Positions 1 to 11,543 of a DNA stretch of 64,000 nt are shown piece by piece. Positions within the stretch are counted from its first letter, which is position 1; each line of letters begins with the position of its first letter. Under the pieces are notes generated by a model that was not told the DNA's origin, did not search any database, and was given only the letters and a program-made list of their open reading frames with translations. The position numbers and the translations under genes were made by a program. The stretch spans positions 59,650,252 through 59,714,251 of the forward strand of contig CP092876.1 of NCBI GenBank assembly GCA_030710605.1, read 5' to 3'. Origin of the DNA: Cordylochernes scorpioides (taxonomy: Eukaryota; Arthropoda; Arachnida; Pseudoscorpiones; Chernetidae).

Positions 1-447
1 AAAAATATTTCATTTTGAAATATTTCGTTTTCAAAAAATTTCTTATGTAAAAATAAGGATAGTATAAAAGTTTGTTTATGTTTAAAAAGAAACATTCGTG
101 TTTTAATCCATTCATTTCCACTTATTATATAGTTTTGAAGATTATTTGTTGGTTTGAAGCTTGTTTGGAAAATATATGGATACATCAACCAATCATTCAT
201 GTAGTTCCAGATGTTTGAGTGCCTCGTTGTTACTCGCGTCAGGGGAAGGATTATTTTTGTACTCTCTCTCTCTAAGTATAAAATAGGATTCACAAAAATA
301 ATCATTCCTCTGAGGAGTCACTGAATAAAAATTAGTTGATGTAGCCATATATTGATGTAGCCATATATTTTCCCAATTATTATATAAATGTCTTATATAA
401 GACAACGATACTTCGCTATTCGCTATAGAAGAAGAAACAAAAATCAG
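1..447. other. AT-rich sequence beyond the last visible exon
   Basis: No coding region is supported here. On the minus strand this lies downstream of the splice donor at 618-619, so it is probably the start of the next intron. It holds a short CT run (about 265-274) and a perfect 16-bp tandem duplication (337-352 and 353-368, unit TGATGTAGCCATATAT). Confidence 0.5.
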
Positions 448-548
448 GAAGAAGAGCTTCTTTCATAGAGGACGATCGTACAAGCTTTCTAGCAAGTCCC
501 CCTTCCTGCCTTGTACGATCGCCTTTATAAAAGAAGCTCTTCTTCCCG
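448..548. repeat. Long hairpin (MITE-like inverted repeat)
   Basis: The arms at about 451-490 and 508-547 are near-complementary (GAAGAAGAGCTTCTTT against AAAGAAGCTCTTCTTC, with GACGATCGTACAAG against CTTGTACGATCG) around a loop of under 20 nt. It lies about 70 bp inside the intron that follows the large host exon. A diverged copy of one arm is at 53038-53110, so this is a dispersed repeat. As RNA it would fold into a long hairpin; a function as small-RNA precursor is only a possibility. Confidence 0.75.
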
Positions 549-619
549 GCTTTTATTTATATGAATGTGTTATACGAGTAAACATGAAATATTATATAAA
601 ATGGGGGTGTCAGTCTTAC

Positions 620-2556
620 CTTTGACCGGGCTGTCAGGGCGGTGAGGAGACAAGGCGGGCTTGCAGCCCTGGGTGGTGGTGTAGTGGGCAAACACGGTGG
701 GAGAGTCGGTGTCGTCGTCTCTAGCTGCCTCGTCGATCACTAACGGCTTGTCGTCGTCCGGCAGAGGCAGCTCGTCGTACGTCGCTCTTCGCTTGGTCTC
801 CAGCAGGGTGTACTTCTTGTGCGGATCCCCCAGTCCCACCGGGGTCAGGGTGGTGAGGGTGGTGGTGCCCACGGGGGTGAAGGTAGCGAGGTTTGGGCTG
901 ACGGGCGTCAATGGTGCTAGGGTGGCGGTGCCCGGAGTTAACGGAGAGAGGGTGGAGCTGACGGGAGTTAGAGACGCTAGCGTGGTGCTCACCGGGGTCA
1001 TGGTTGTCAAGCTGGTACTCACAGGCGTGAGAGGGGTGATGTTGGGACTCATGTGAGTAAGTGAGGTGATGTTGGGATTCATATGAGTAAGTGGGGTAAT
1101 GTTGGAACTCATCGGCGCTAAGGTAGTAATGTTAGAGCTCATAGGAGCCAATGAGGTGATATTTGGAGTGAGAGTGGTGAGATTGGCGCTGACTGGAGTT
1201 AAGGGCGTCAAGGTGGTGCTGACTGGGGTGAGAGGTGTGAGCGTGGTGCCGTACGCCCGAGAAGAGTCATGTGGTTGACAGAGTGTGTAAGCTGTAGGCC
1301 CGTCATCTGATTCCACCTCGAAAGTCGCGGCAGGGGCGTGGATCAGATTGGGATACGCCACCATAGGGTCGGTGGCCAGAGACGGGCTCTGAACCACAAG
1401 GCATGTAGATATGGAACCAATGGGGCTGTTGACCACGAGGCAGCGAGGGTTGGTCAGCACAAGTTGACTATTTTGTTGCAGATTAACATCAAGGTGATGT
1501 GACTTTGGAACAGCAAAGGACTGGTCAGTGGTAACTGTAGGCCTTGGTAATTGCTGAATTGGCTTGCTAGGAGCCAGTTTGACTTCGCGACTAAAGGGTT
1601 GATCCGTTTGTGTACCTAGACAGTTCTTTTCTGCAATCGGAACTTCTTTTCTACAGACGAAATCTTTGAAAGTCTGACTAGACTTGGCTTCCCGCAATAT
1701 TGAGGACATTGTGATCGTGTTGTTGCTGTTGTTATTGGATGTTTGAGTCATTATGGTCTTGGTTACTTGCACGACGGACGTGTGCTGCGCGTTGCTTCGC
1801 GGCCGCTCAATCTCCGTGTTTGATTTAGTACAGTTCTCCTCGATCCTTAGAATCTTATTTACCTCATATGTGTCTTCCTTATGGTTCCTTTTGAGTTCGG
1901 TTTGAGTGATTGTTCTTACAACGTTTGGTCGTTTTGGAATTTCGATAGCGGTTTCTTCTTGAGGCATAGCTTCTTGAGATTCACTCAGCTCGTCTATGAA
2001 CTCTTTTCTTTCTTCTCTAGTCACTGATGGCGAGCCGTCGGAACCGCAGGAGCTTGATGAGGCACTTAGATTCACTACGTCTTTCCAAGAATTAGCTACA
2101 GAGCTTTCAGTCCCATCTTTAGCTTTATTTTCAAAAAGATTCTCAAAAAGTGGCTTATCCACAGATTCCTGAGGGTTGTTTTCGACCAAAACGCGAGATA
2201 AACTGGTTAGAGCTTCCTCCGCGTCTTTAATTCGCTTCGAATCTTCATCAATACATTCAATCTCTCTTCCTCTTAAGATCTTCTTGTGTACAAACCTTGG
2301 CGGTGGTTTTGGAGGATGGGGCTGTTGCTTAACGCTTTGGGGTTCTTGTCTTTTTGTTTCCGTCACGGCCTTCTTTTTCTTTGTTGGCTCACTTCGAGAC
2401 TTCTCCTCCTTCTTGACAGGTTTCTTTTCTTCCGAATGTTTTTTATCTGCTGGCTGCCGGCTATCTTGCATCTGTGTCCTCTTCTCGGCTCGCCGCGCCC
2501 GAAGACTATCGCTGGGCTCTGGTGAGGGCGCTTTCCTCTTCTTGGTTTTCACGGGC
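620..2556 (-). CDS. Large internal exon of an unrecognised host nuclear protein
   Basis: An open frame of about 645 codons is bounded on the minus strand by a splice acceptor (TTGTGTGTATAG ending at 2557) and a strong donor (CAAAG/GTAAGA, GT at 619-618). The start has a lysine/arginine-rich, nuclear-localisation-like stretch (KTKKRKAPSPEPSD), followed by acidic and Ser/Thr/Gln-rich disordered sequence with no domain I recognise. The part encoded at about 835-1245 consists of ten-residue Thr/Pro repeats of the type TTLTPLTPVS, about 13 copies. The tail is acidic (LPLPDDDKPL). The reading phase at the acceptor (one base completing a codon) fits the microexon at 14078-14096, and the donor leaves phase 1. 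The composition is much more GC-rich than the flanks. I infer a chromatin or transcription protein. The gene identity is unknown. Confidence 0.8.
835..1245 (-). repeat. Coding minisatellite, about 30-bp unit (Thr/Pro decapeptides)
   Basis: About 13 imperfect 30-bp units lie in frame inside the large exon. They encode decapeptides built on the pattern x-x-L-T-P-L-T-P-V-S, with variants LAPMSSNITT and LTHMSPNIT. The variants with Met and His cluster in the middle of the array (about 1040-1160), which suggests local duplication. Confidence 0.8.
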
Positions 2557-3247
2557 CTATACACACAAGTACATTTCAGTAAATAATACATTGCGGGAGT
2601 TTTATATTTATGTACCTAGAGAGAGGCATCTTTTCGTTTAATTATTAATCAGAACGATGGATTATTATCATCCCCCTATTATTCTAGTGGTGATGAAGCC
2701 ACAACACAAGTTTTAGACAAATTCAGATAAAAGCCAACCTTTATTTTGTCTGAATTAAAAAAAAAACGGTCTTATGACTTATTCTTCATTCCCACTAGTA
2801 AAGTTTTTTTTACCAGGATGATGAACATAATGAACCGTTCTGATGCATAAATAAAGGGAGAGATTCTTATCTCTAGGTATATAAATGTCAGTGTACATAT
2901 GTTGGTCGGCTATACACGTCCTCAGTTAGTAACTAATCTGGCTGAAATTTTAACAGGACATAGAGTTAAATCTATAAGAGTTTATTGTCGCATTTTAGCC
3001 AAGAAGAATAAAAATTGACCAAGTACTAGGCAAAAAATAGCTATTTCTTAATCAGAAAATGATGATGACAATATTGCTGTATCATGGTTTATTTTCAGAA
3101 GCAATTTTTTTTCCGGCGAAGATTCCTTAAAGCAGACCACGGGCAAAGTCAGATCATCATTTTTAGTAGGCAGGACCATAATTCTAACAGCAAAAAATTC
3201 ACTCGAGCAGAATACAGACGAAGCCAGGTCATCTCTACATATAAAAT
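2557..3247. other. Intron sequence without recognised features
   Basis: This is AT-rich DNA between the large host exon and the U2-like fragment. I saw no supported ORF, tRNA or terminal repeat. Confidence 0.5.
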
Positions 3248-3276
3248 ATCGCTTCTCGGCCTGTTGGCTAAGATCA
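3248..3276 (+). pseudogene. U2 snRNA 5'-end fragment
   Basis: Twenty-nine nucleotides beginning ATCGCTTCTCGGCC match the conserved 5' end of the U2 spliceosomal RNA, which includes the start of its branch-site pairing region, with one mismatch in the TTTT of GGCCTTTTGG. The next bases (TAGTAT) can be aligned to U2 only after a 4-nt gap. The match then stops where the LTR of element E1 begins, and no U2 sequence resumes after E1, so this is a truncated copy and not a gene interrupted by E1. Confidence 0.75.
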
Positions 3277-3287
3277 TAGTATATATA

Positions 3288-4105
3288 TGATAATTTAAAC
3301 CAATAACCCTATATTATGTAATACGTATAACAAGATTGTCATGTTGTATATAGAACTAATTATAAACTACAACTAATTATACGCATAATTGACGTGTGTC
3401 CTTGTATCTCCAGATGTAATGTACTGAGGATGAATAAATAAAAATATATAATAGATTAAAAACTGAGTTAAGAGCAAGATTGAGCGAATCGCAAGTAACT
3501 TCTAAAGTTAGATGGAAGACCAGACTGGTGCCAGAGTCGAGTTGCGGACACGTGCAGAAAGGCAATACTTCCTGGTCCACTTCCTAGTCCCCTTCCTGGT
3601 CCAAAAAAGTTGTTTAAATAGGACCCCACGTAGCAACAGCCATTGTCAGTCCCGGTCAGCGTCACCCCTTGTCGCCGGTTGTCACCAACTCATCGACGAT
3701 GTAAAACAGTAAGAAAACTTCTCGATCTCCATCTTTGCTCTTGGCTCGCTTTTTATCTATTCAAGGAACTTTCTTTCAACAGTGTCGCTTCGTTTTTTGT
3801 GTGTGTGGACATTCCCAGTTTTCCACTCTGCCTCGACCACGACTGCCTGTACCCTGTGAGAACTGTTAAAGATCCTACAAGGTGCAGAGAGGTACGGGAA
3901 AACTCTCCACCCCTGACTGTCCCTCGCGGTTACTACAGGTTTGACCCTCGGTTGCCACAACTTATAGCGAGAGTCGACGAGGTTCTACAACAGGCTTACC
4001 AAACCTCAACGCATTATTACAGCTAGTCGACAGGATCCCTAATCACAGATAAGGATCCCAACACAATATTACAGAGAGTCGACAGGATCTCAACACAATA
4101 TTACA
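3288..4105 (+). repeat. E1 5' LTR with repeated LTR-end/primer-site junction
   Basis: The LTR starts TGATAATTT and ends AATATTACA. A TATA-like TTTAAATAGG lies near 3614, with candidate start sites 25-35 bp on. The last 85 bp carry two internal copies of the primer-site motif (4025-4036 and 4077-4088), each preceded by ATTACA plus three bases, as at the true junction (ATTACA, GAT, motif at 4109-4120). Confidence 0.85.
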
Positions 4106-4108
4106 GAT

Positions 4109-4120
4109 AGTCGACAGGAT
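4109..4120 (+). other. Putative primer-binding site of E1
   Basis: AGTCGACAGGAT starts 3 nt after the LTR. The same 12 bases follow the 5' LTRs of E3, of the 42-kb gypsy and of the LTR at 40.6 kb, with one change in E2. The reverse complement ATCCTGTCGACT resembles the TpsiC-arm/acceptor junction of a serine tRNA, but the expected leading TGG (pairing with CCA) is absent. Confidence 0.55.
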
Positions 4121-7100
4121 TACCACAACGAAGGAGACCACAACGAAGAAGGTTAAAAGACTGTCCAGATAGATAGAAGAGCCAAGAAGCAAAGATGGAG
4201 GAACAAGCACGCCATTCCAACAAATCGACCAAGCAATCTTCCCCTCAACGACACAGCCGAACATCCCGCAAAATAAGCCGGTGAGAAGTTACCCACCTTC
4301 GACCTTACAACGCTACCATCCAGACGACATGCCACCATCGCCAAACAGAAGTCACAAGCTTCTACAAGCTCTACAAGACGCCTTCCACGTCATCAGGACA
4401 ACAACCAAAGACCAAGTCTCCTGACTGAACAAACATAAAAACTGTGAGTTTTTAAAAAATCTACTTAACTCTCTCTTCATGCTAACAACGTGATTTTCCA
4501 TAAATATAATGTTTATTTTTACTGTAATTATTTTAAAATCAAATTTTATCATTTTTATAGCATTTCAATCCAAATTTTAAATATTGTACACCCTCATTTA
4601 TCAATTTTTACTTTATTTTAAGCAACTTATAAATTTTAATTCATTACTTGCAATCTTACAGTTTAAAAAAAAAATCATATTATATTTAAATTACTCGAAT
4701 CATAATTCTAAACTTATTTGTGTGTTTTTCTTAATACCTTATTTTTATACCAAAAAACACCAATGACTTACTTAAATACACAAAACTTTGCAAAAAATCA
4801 TTGTTATGTTCACTATTTTATGTACACGCCCCATTCAAATTATAAGTCACTATCATGCCATTGCCCTTTTACAAGTATAATTTTCGCACTAACATAAGCA
4901 ACGATTTAAAAAATATATTCAAATTTTAATAAACATAGGTGAAACGCATTTTTTAAAAATACAAAAATCGAAAGATACAATATCTTCAAAAGCACAACTA
5001 GAAATGTAACTGTCCTTCCCCAAAACAAGTTAAAAATTTCAGCATAGCTACACTCCCTCGTCCTTTTCTTTTGACATGCATAATTATTAATAATTCACAC
5101 ATCTCTCGGAACGAACTTCAACACATTCCCACATCACTTTTTCCAATTGGCAGCAAATTTTAACGCGCGATTTAACAACACGTCCAATTTCGAGCCACAC
5201 GAGCTCCATATCGTCGCGAACACAAAGACTTCACGATAAACATACCACCTCTATAACAATCTGAAAATTCTCGATGTGTTTTGTACAACCACCATCCATG
5301 ACTAATAAATTTGTTATTTTTCGGAAACAAGTTAGATGCTGTACCAAGAACAGACTTCACGTGACACCTTTCTATTCAATCCACTTACTGTTACACAGCG
5401 CACCACAACAATTTTCTCACTTAACAGGCCCAAGACGCCTTCATGCCTGTGACACCTCACCAAAAGCGTGTCTACGTTGAAGTCGCACTTTTACGCACAT
5501 CTAACCTGACATCATTGAATAACATTTTTTTTAATAAGTCCGCAACAACGTCGAAACACAACACTTACGAACACCAAGAAAACTATATTTTCAAACAGAA
5601 GAAATTTTATTTTCAAACAGGCAAGAGAAGATAACTCAACTCGGGACGTAGGCCAGACATGACATCAGATGCCAGTCGGTAACAAAGGGTCGGCAACAAA
5701 GGACCGCCTACGTAAATAAACAACCCAGCTATGTCGGTAGGCATCAAAGGACATGACACATGTTGATATGGACACCAATTGCAGCCGCGATGTTAACATG
5801 ACACCTCCAGTTCGCTAGGGTATGCTAGACTTTCGTGTCCACCAAATAACCTGTCAATTATCAACTGATTGGCTTACCAATCATTACCCAATTTACTTAT
5901 TAATTTGAATTTTAATATTGAAATATCATAAAACTTTATATCTTCAATTATCATCGTGTGTTTTACAACTTTTACATTATTTTCACGCCCAGTATGGAAT
6001 ATTTTTTCTAAACTAGAACGCCATCTTTTATAATGTTAACCCTTTATTGTTATATATTACAATCATCTTCGTCAATACCATCCAATTTTAGGGATCAAGA
6101 TCGCTCCCCGTCTGGTCTCACATAATCTAATCGGGAAGATCTGGCAAAGACCAACTTCTCAGACCGGACCAAAGCGACATAGGGCCACATTGCCTCCCCA
6201 TAGGTCAAACTAAAGACACCAATAATCTTGGACCTACACCTAGACATTGTGTGAATATGTTCCTTTCTTTTTTTTCAGGAACGAATATTTTTTGTTTTCT
6301 TTTAACTTTTCTTCAAAAGAGACATTTTTTGCTCCATTTGTTTATCTAATCATTAATAACCTTTAATTATATTATATTTTTTTGTATAAATTCTTGAATA
6401 ATTATTTTTATTTTTATTTTTTTTTTACTTTTCAATTATATAATCAAATTTTTATTCCAACATTATTTTAACAACTTTACAATTTTATTTTTCATGATAT
6501 TATTTTAGTATGGCAAAACATTTAATTCTTTCAATAATCATTTTTAATTCATTATTATATCTTTTATATATTACTAATTCTCATTATTATATCTTTTATA
6601 TTTTACTAATTCATTATTATATCTTTCATATAGTACATGTTTGATCTTATCCACTTATACTTTTTTTATCCACAATCACATTTTTATCTTTTTATTCACT
6701 ATATTTTTGTTTAAATACTTTATTATATGACAATGTTTATTTATCAACAACCACCGGGCATACAACAATAGTTTTTCAATAATCCTACTTACTAATCACT
6801 TCCCTATATATTTTTTTACTACCTCTTTCAGCCATTGCTTCGAACGATAGTAGAAACGACAGCACTGCTTGACAATTTTTCTTTTGATTTCGTAATTCAA
6901 CAAACTCTTTGAAATCACCGTTCCCCAGAAGTACAAGTCTCGACTTTTTGGTCTGAACACGTTTCAAAAGTTTATTTCAATCATCCGCAGAGCACATCAC
7001 CAACGCATGCACCAAGCGTTCACTTTTTTCAATTTTCAATTTTTTTCAGCTCTAGCGGACCACAATCAACCTTTGATTTCAAGTCAAGTCAGACCCTACT

Positions 7101-7633
7101 GTCGCTACAACAATTCTACTTATCGCATGGCTCTACCACCCCTTTCAAGTATATTAATTCTTTACTTCAACATCTTTTCAACCAATAACCCTACAATTGT
7201 GACAAAGCACTGTAACCTTATACAGGATCGCAGGTGAAACATTGCCTAGGAAGACGCACAAGTCTATATCCTCGCTTTGCACCTGGATCTCAGTATTTGA
7301 TTGTCGGTGCAACACTTACAATTGCATATTCTTCAACCCCTAACCCTACCCAACGCCCGCCAACAATCTCTTAGAACATCATTCTTATCATCATTATTTT
7401 TTTGCAAACAAAGGTTTTATCTACAGTTCTCTTTTATAATGAATATCATAACTTTTAAATTAAACATAAGTTTTATTTTGATAATTTTCAGATATATTCA
7501 AATAAACATCTTGTTATAGCCCTTTTTCCCTCACAGTTTCAATTAATTAAAGAAATTTTAATTACTTACCTGTGTTAGAGAGGCTTTACCCGCTTAAACC
7601 CGGATAAACCCTTTCACTCACGGGGCCCATCTA

Positions 7634-8451
7634 TGATAATTTAAACCAATAACCCTATATTATGTAATACGTATAACAAGATTGTCATGTTGTATATAGA
7701 ACTAATTATAAACTACAACTAATTATACGCATAATTGACGTGTGTCCTTGTATCTCCAGATGTAATGTACTGAGGATGAATAAATAAAAATATATAATAG
7801 ATTAAAAACTGAGTTAAGAGCAAGATTGAGCGAATCGCAAGTAACTTCTAAAGTTAGATGGAAGACCAGACTGGTGCCAGAGTCGAGTTGCGGACACGTG
7901 CAGAAAGGCAATACTTCCTGGTCCACTTCCTAGTCCCCTTCCTGGTCCAAAAAAGTTGTTTAAATAGGACCCCACGTAGCAACAGCCATTGTCAGTCCCG
8001 GTCAGCGTCACCCCTTGTCGCCGGTTGTCACCAACTCATCGACGATGTAAAACAGTAAGAAAACTTCTCGATCTCCATCTTTGCTCTTGGCTCGCTTTTT
8101 ATCTATTCAAGGAACTTTCTTTCAACAGTGTCGCTTCGTTTTTTGTGTGTGTGGACATTCCCAGTTTTCCACTCTGCCTCGACCACGACTGCCTGTACCC
8201 TGTGAGAACTGTTAAAGATCCTACAAGGTGCAGAGAGGTACGGGAAAACTCTCCACCCCTGACTGTCCCTCGCGGTTACTACAGGTTTGACCCTCGGTTG
8301 CCACAACTTATAGCGAGAGTCGACGAGGTTCTACAACAGGCTTACCAAACCTCAACGCATTATTACAGCTAGTCGACAGGATCCCTAATCACAGATAAGG
8401 ATCCCAACACAATATTACAGAGAGTCGACAGGATCTCAACACAATATTACA
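7634..8451 (+). repeat. E1 3' LTR
   Basis: I found no difference from the 5' LTR over 818 bp, including the two internal primer-site copies. It is followed directly by a TA run, which confirms ATTACA as the LTR end. Confidence 0.88.
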
Positions 8452-8569
8452 TATATATATATATTAAGCAAAAATTCGAGAATCACGGAATTTCGAGAAT
8501 CATTTTTGATTACTTTATTGAATGGGATTCCAGTACTTATAGTTAAATATATATATATATATATATATA

Positions 8570-9045
8570 TGTAGTAAACCCGTTGTGGAATGTGCTGGGC
8601 AGTCGTGGTCCTGGGTGTGTGATGGGATTCCCGCACTGGGACAGCACGAGACAGAGGCAGGTCTAGATGGTAACTCCAAGAGAAAGAGGTAGACCACGGA
8701 CGAAGGCAGCGGACCACGGCCGACGCGGATAGAAAGGTGGTGAGAGGCCCCACTGACTGTTTAACGGCGTCGCTCTGAAACAACTAACTCCCCTCTTTCT
8801 GCCGACCGCCTGCTATATATAGCCACATCCAATCGTCTGCTCTGACCTTGACTCTGGTTGGCTGCGGTAAGTCTCGGCATGTTCAGACACGCCTCTACAA
8901 GCCTCGACATGTTTCGTCTGGTCTACCTCCCTCTTTGCTTTATTGTGATATCCATCTTACAAAGGTTGATACATAGTTTTATATAGGGATGGGATTACAG
9001 TAAATATTAGAAGGTTGTGATCTAACTAACTCAAAATATACTACA
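8570..9045 (-). repeat. E3 3' LTR
   Basis: This is 476 bp with TG...CA ends. It differs from the other E3 LTR mainly by lacking one roughly 30-bp unit around 8880-8910 (GACACGCCTCTACAAGCCTC). Confidence 0.85.
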
Positions 9046-11543
9046 GAATGTGTCCCCGGTGATGAAGGTTTGGTTGGGGGAATGACATGTAATGAATGAT
9101 AACCTAACAAACCTATTATAAAAAAAAAAGAAATAATTTGCATACAAATTAGTTAAAATTATTAATAAGCTACAAGTTAAAAAGATAAAGATGTTGTTAT
9201 GGTAGTGTGTCAATGAAATATAAATCAAGGTTATAAAAATAAAAAGGTTCAAAATGAATGATACAAGATTAAGGGAAAGTATATAATGCAAAATGGTAAA
9301 TATGGTAAAATGATTCGTACAAGTAATAATATCTTATTGCATAAAATATGAGCGGAAAAAAAGTTAGTTTATTGGTTGAACATATAATGTGACGCTAAGG
9401 TTGAAAAAGGGAAAGCGGGTATCTGAGCATGTTTCTGCAAAGTTGTATCCCAAGCATTCTGCAATGCAATGCGAACTTGTTTAAGTGAGGCATTGTTTTC
9501 ATTAACAGAAGGCCCACGATATTCCGTCTGCATCATTAGCTCAGACAGTGAAAAGAGGTGGGAAGATTGATGGAGGTAAAAAAGGGAGAGGTAGAGGTAA
9601 GAGGGATTCCTGTTGTCCATAATGATTGTGCCCGGTTGAATTATGAAAAAAAATGAAAAGTTGAAAAATGGTGAATTGATATGATGAGTCGGGCGATGAA
9701 AAAAAAAAAAGATCGCGCTGGATATCCTGAACTCATTATTGGGAGTGGTATAACGAGGAAGGATTGTTCCAGTCGGATTAATCAATGAAAAAAAAATAAA
9801 AATGTTTGGCGAACTGGAATCCCTTGGAAGGTTGGAGGTTTGAAGGATGCGGAAAAAGAGAGGTGGGTGTAAGAGCTTTATTGCTGTCAAATTTGATTGT
9901 GTCCGGCTTGTATGGTGAAAAAAAAGTTGAAAGATGAAAAAATGATGAGCCGGACGATGAGAGAAAAAAAAAGAATCTAACTAGGTCTCCTGAGCTCACT
10001 GTTGGGAAATTTACAGCAAGGAAGGGTCTTCTAGTTAGTTTAATCAATAAAAAAAAAAGAAAATGGTTGACGAACAATAAACTCTTGATGGCTGTGAAAG
10101 GTTGGGAGGAAAGGTTCATGGGATAGAGTTAGAGGCTGTAAGGGAAGCGTCAAAAAAAAAAAAAAACATTTTGAAAATCTATTAACAAAGATAAAATGAT
10201 AAATGTTTTATTTGTTTAGGAAATATTATAAATATTGTTAGGTGTAGGTTCTTTGAAATGGTGCCTAAAACAGTTGAAGTTGTAAAATGTTAGGTCTAAA
10301 CATGATGAAAAAAAAAGAGAAAATAAAAATATTAAAGGTAATAATATATAAAGGGTTGATTGGTAATTGAAGACATTAATAAACAAAATGATATTATCGA
10401 TTAATAGTGAAATGTCTTATCCACATCTGTAAGTTAAAAACAAAGTCCAACACCACAAAACTAGGTAAAACTATAAGTCTATTTACAAATTAATGAGAGA
10501 AAAGCTAGTAAACCTATTAAATGGGAAAATTTGGGGCACAAAATAGTTACTAGAATAAAAATAAAGATAAAGGGGAGTAGTGGTGACACATTGATATAAT
10601 ATTATAAAACTACAAAAAATATATAAGAGGGATACATAGGAAGGATAAATTTAAAGTAAACACATACAATAGTGTGTTACTTAAGGTGTCTTGAATCTTT
10701 ACAACATAGTTCAGGGATGTAATACAGGTAGGAGGAGAAGTAGAGATAATAAAAGTGAAATTAAAATATAAAAATAAATTGACTTAAGCAAAAGGTTTGC
10801 GATAGGTAGTGACGCAGTGAGAAATAAAGGAAGAAGGTCTGAATTGGTTTCTGCAAAGGACATCTCAGGAGTCCTGCCCTGCAATACGAGCTTAGAAGCG
10901 AAGTATTGTTTTCAGGGGTTCTGATTTGGGTGGTGAAAAAAAATAAAGGACCTCTTCATTATTATATTGTAATTTATAGTTATATTTGTAATTGTGGGAA
11001 AAATGGGAGGCACATTATGAGATGAGAAATTTAAAATTGAAACTTATAAAAATACAAATCTAGGACTAGTTTTTAAAACTTTTAAAATATTGAGAAATAT
11101 CAATTTGAATAGTAATAGGTCAAGTAAAATAAAGAGCGTAATAAATTTAATTATTAATATTATGGCCATAAATAAGGTATTTAAAAAAACACACAAATAA
11201 GTTTAGAAAATATGATTCGAGTAATTAAAATACAATATGATTTTTTTAAAATGTAAAATTGAAATTAATGAATTGAAATTTAAAAGTTGCGTAAAATAAA
11301 GTAAAAATTGGTAAATGAGGGTGTACAAGGTTTAAAATTTGAATTGAAATGCTATAAAAATGGTAAAATAATGAACTTGATGGATTTATAATAATAATGT
11401 TATTGCTATTAAAATGGTATCGAATAATTAATTCAGAGCAAACGGAGATAGTCTTACATTAAATAGTTCTGTAGAGAAAATTCTCCTACCAGATGGATGT
11501 CTTGAATGGGGCTTGTGGAGTGGGCTGCGATGAGGCTTGGTGG

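Larger units (their letters stand above)
3288..8451 (+). mobile_element. Non-autonomous LTR retrotransposon E1
   Basis: Two apparently identical 818-bp LTRs (TGATAATTT...ATATTACA) flank a 3.5-kb interior with no gag or pol. The element sits in a TA run; the flanks agree for TATA or more. After the 5' LTR comes AGTCGACAGGAT (4109-4120), the putative primer-binding site shared with the coding gypsy element at 42 kb. Before the 3' LTR is a GGGG-C-CAT tract (about 7620-7630) matching those elements. A splice donor (GTGAGT, 4444-4449) and a pyrimidine-rich acceptor (CAG ending at 7536) bound most of the interior. Indistinguishable LTRs imply a recent insertion. It presumably depends on proteins of a related gypsy element. 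Confidence 0.85.

Noticed and set aside
697-1056. 119-codon plus-strand ORF rich in Val and Gly
   Set aside because: It is the antisense shadow of the Thr/Pro repeat array in the host exon.
2176-2586. 136-codon plus-strand ORF
   Set aside because: Antisense of the lysine-rich start of the host exon; it crosses the splice acceptor.
7575-7634. TGGGCCCCGTGAG read on the minus strand as a TGG-type primer site, which would make E1 and E2 minus-strand elements
   Set aside because: TATA boxes, splice sites and the AGTCGACAGGAT motif shared with the coding gypsy all support the plus orientation. The GGGG-C-CAT tract is better explained as the polypurine-tract position.
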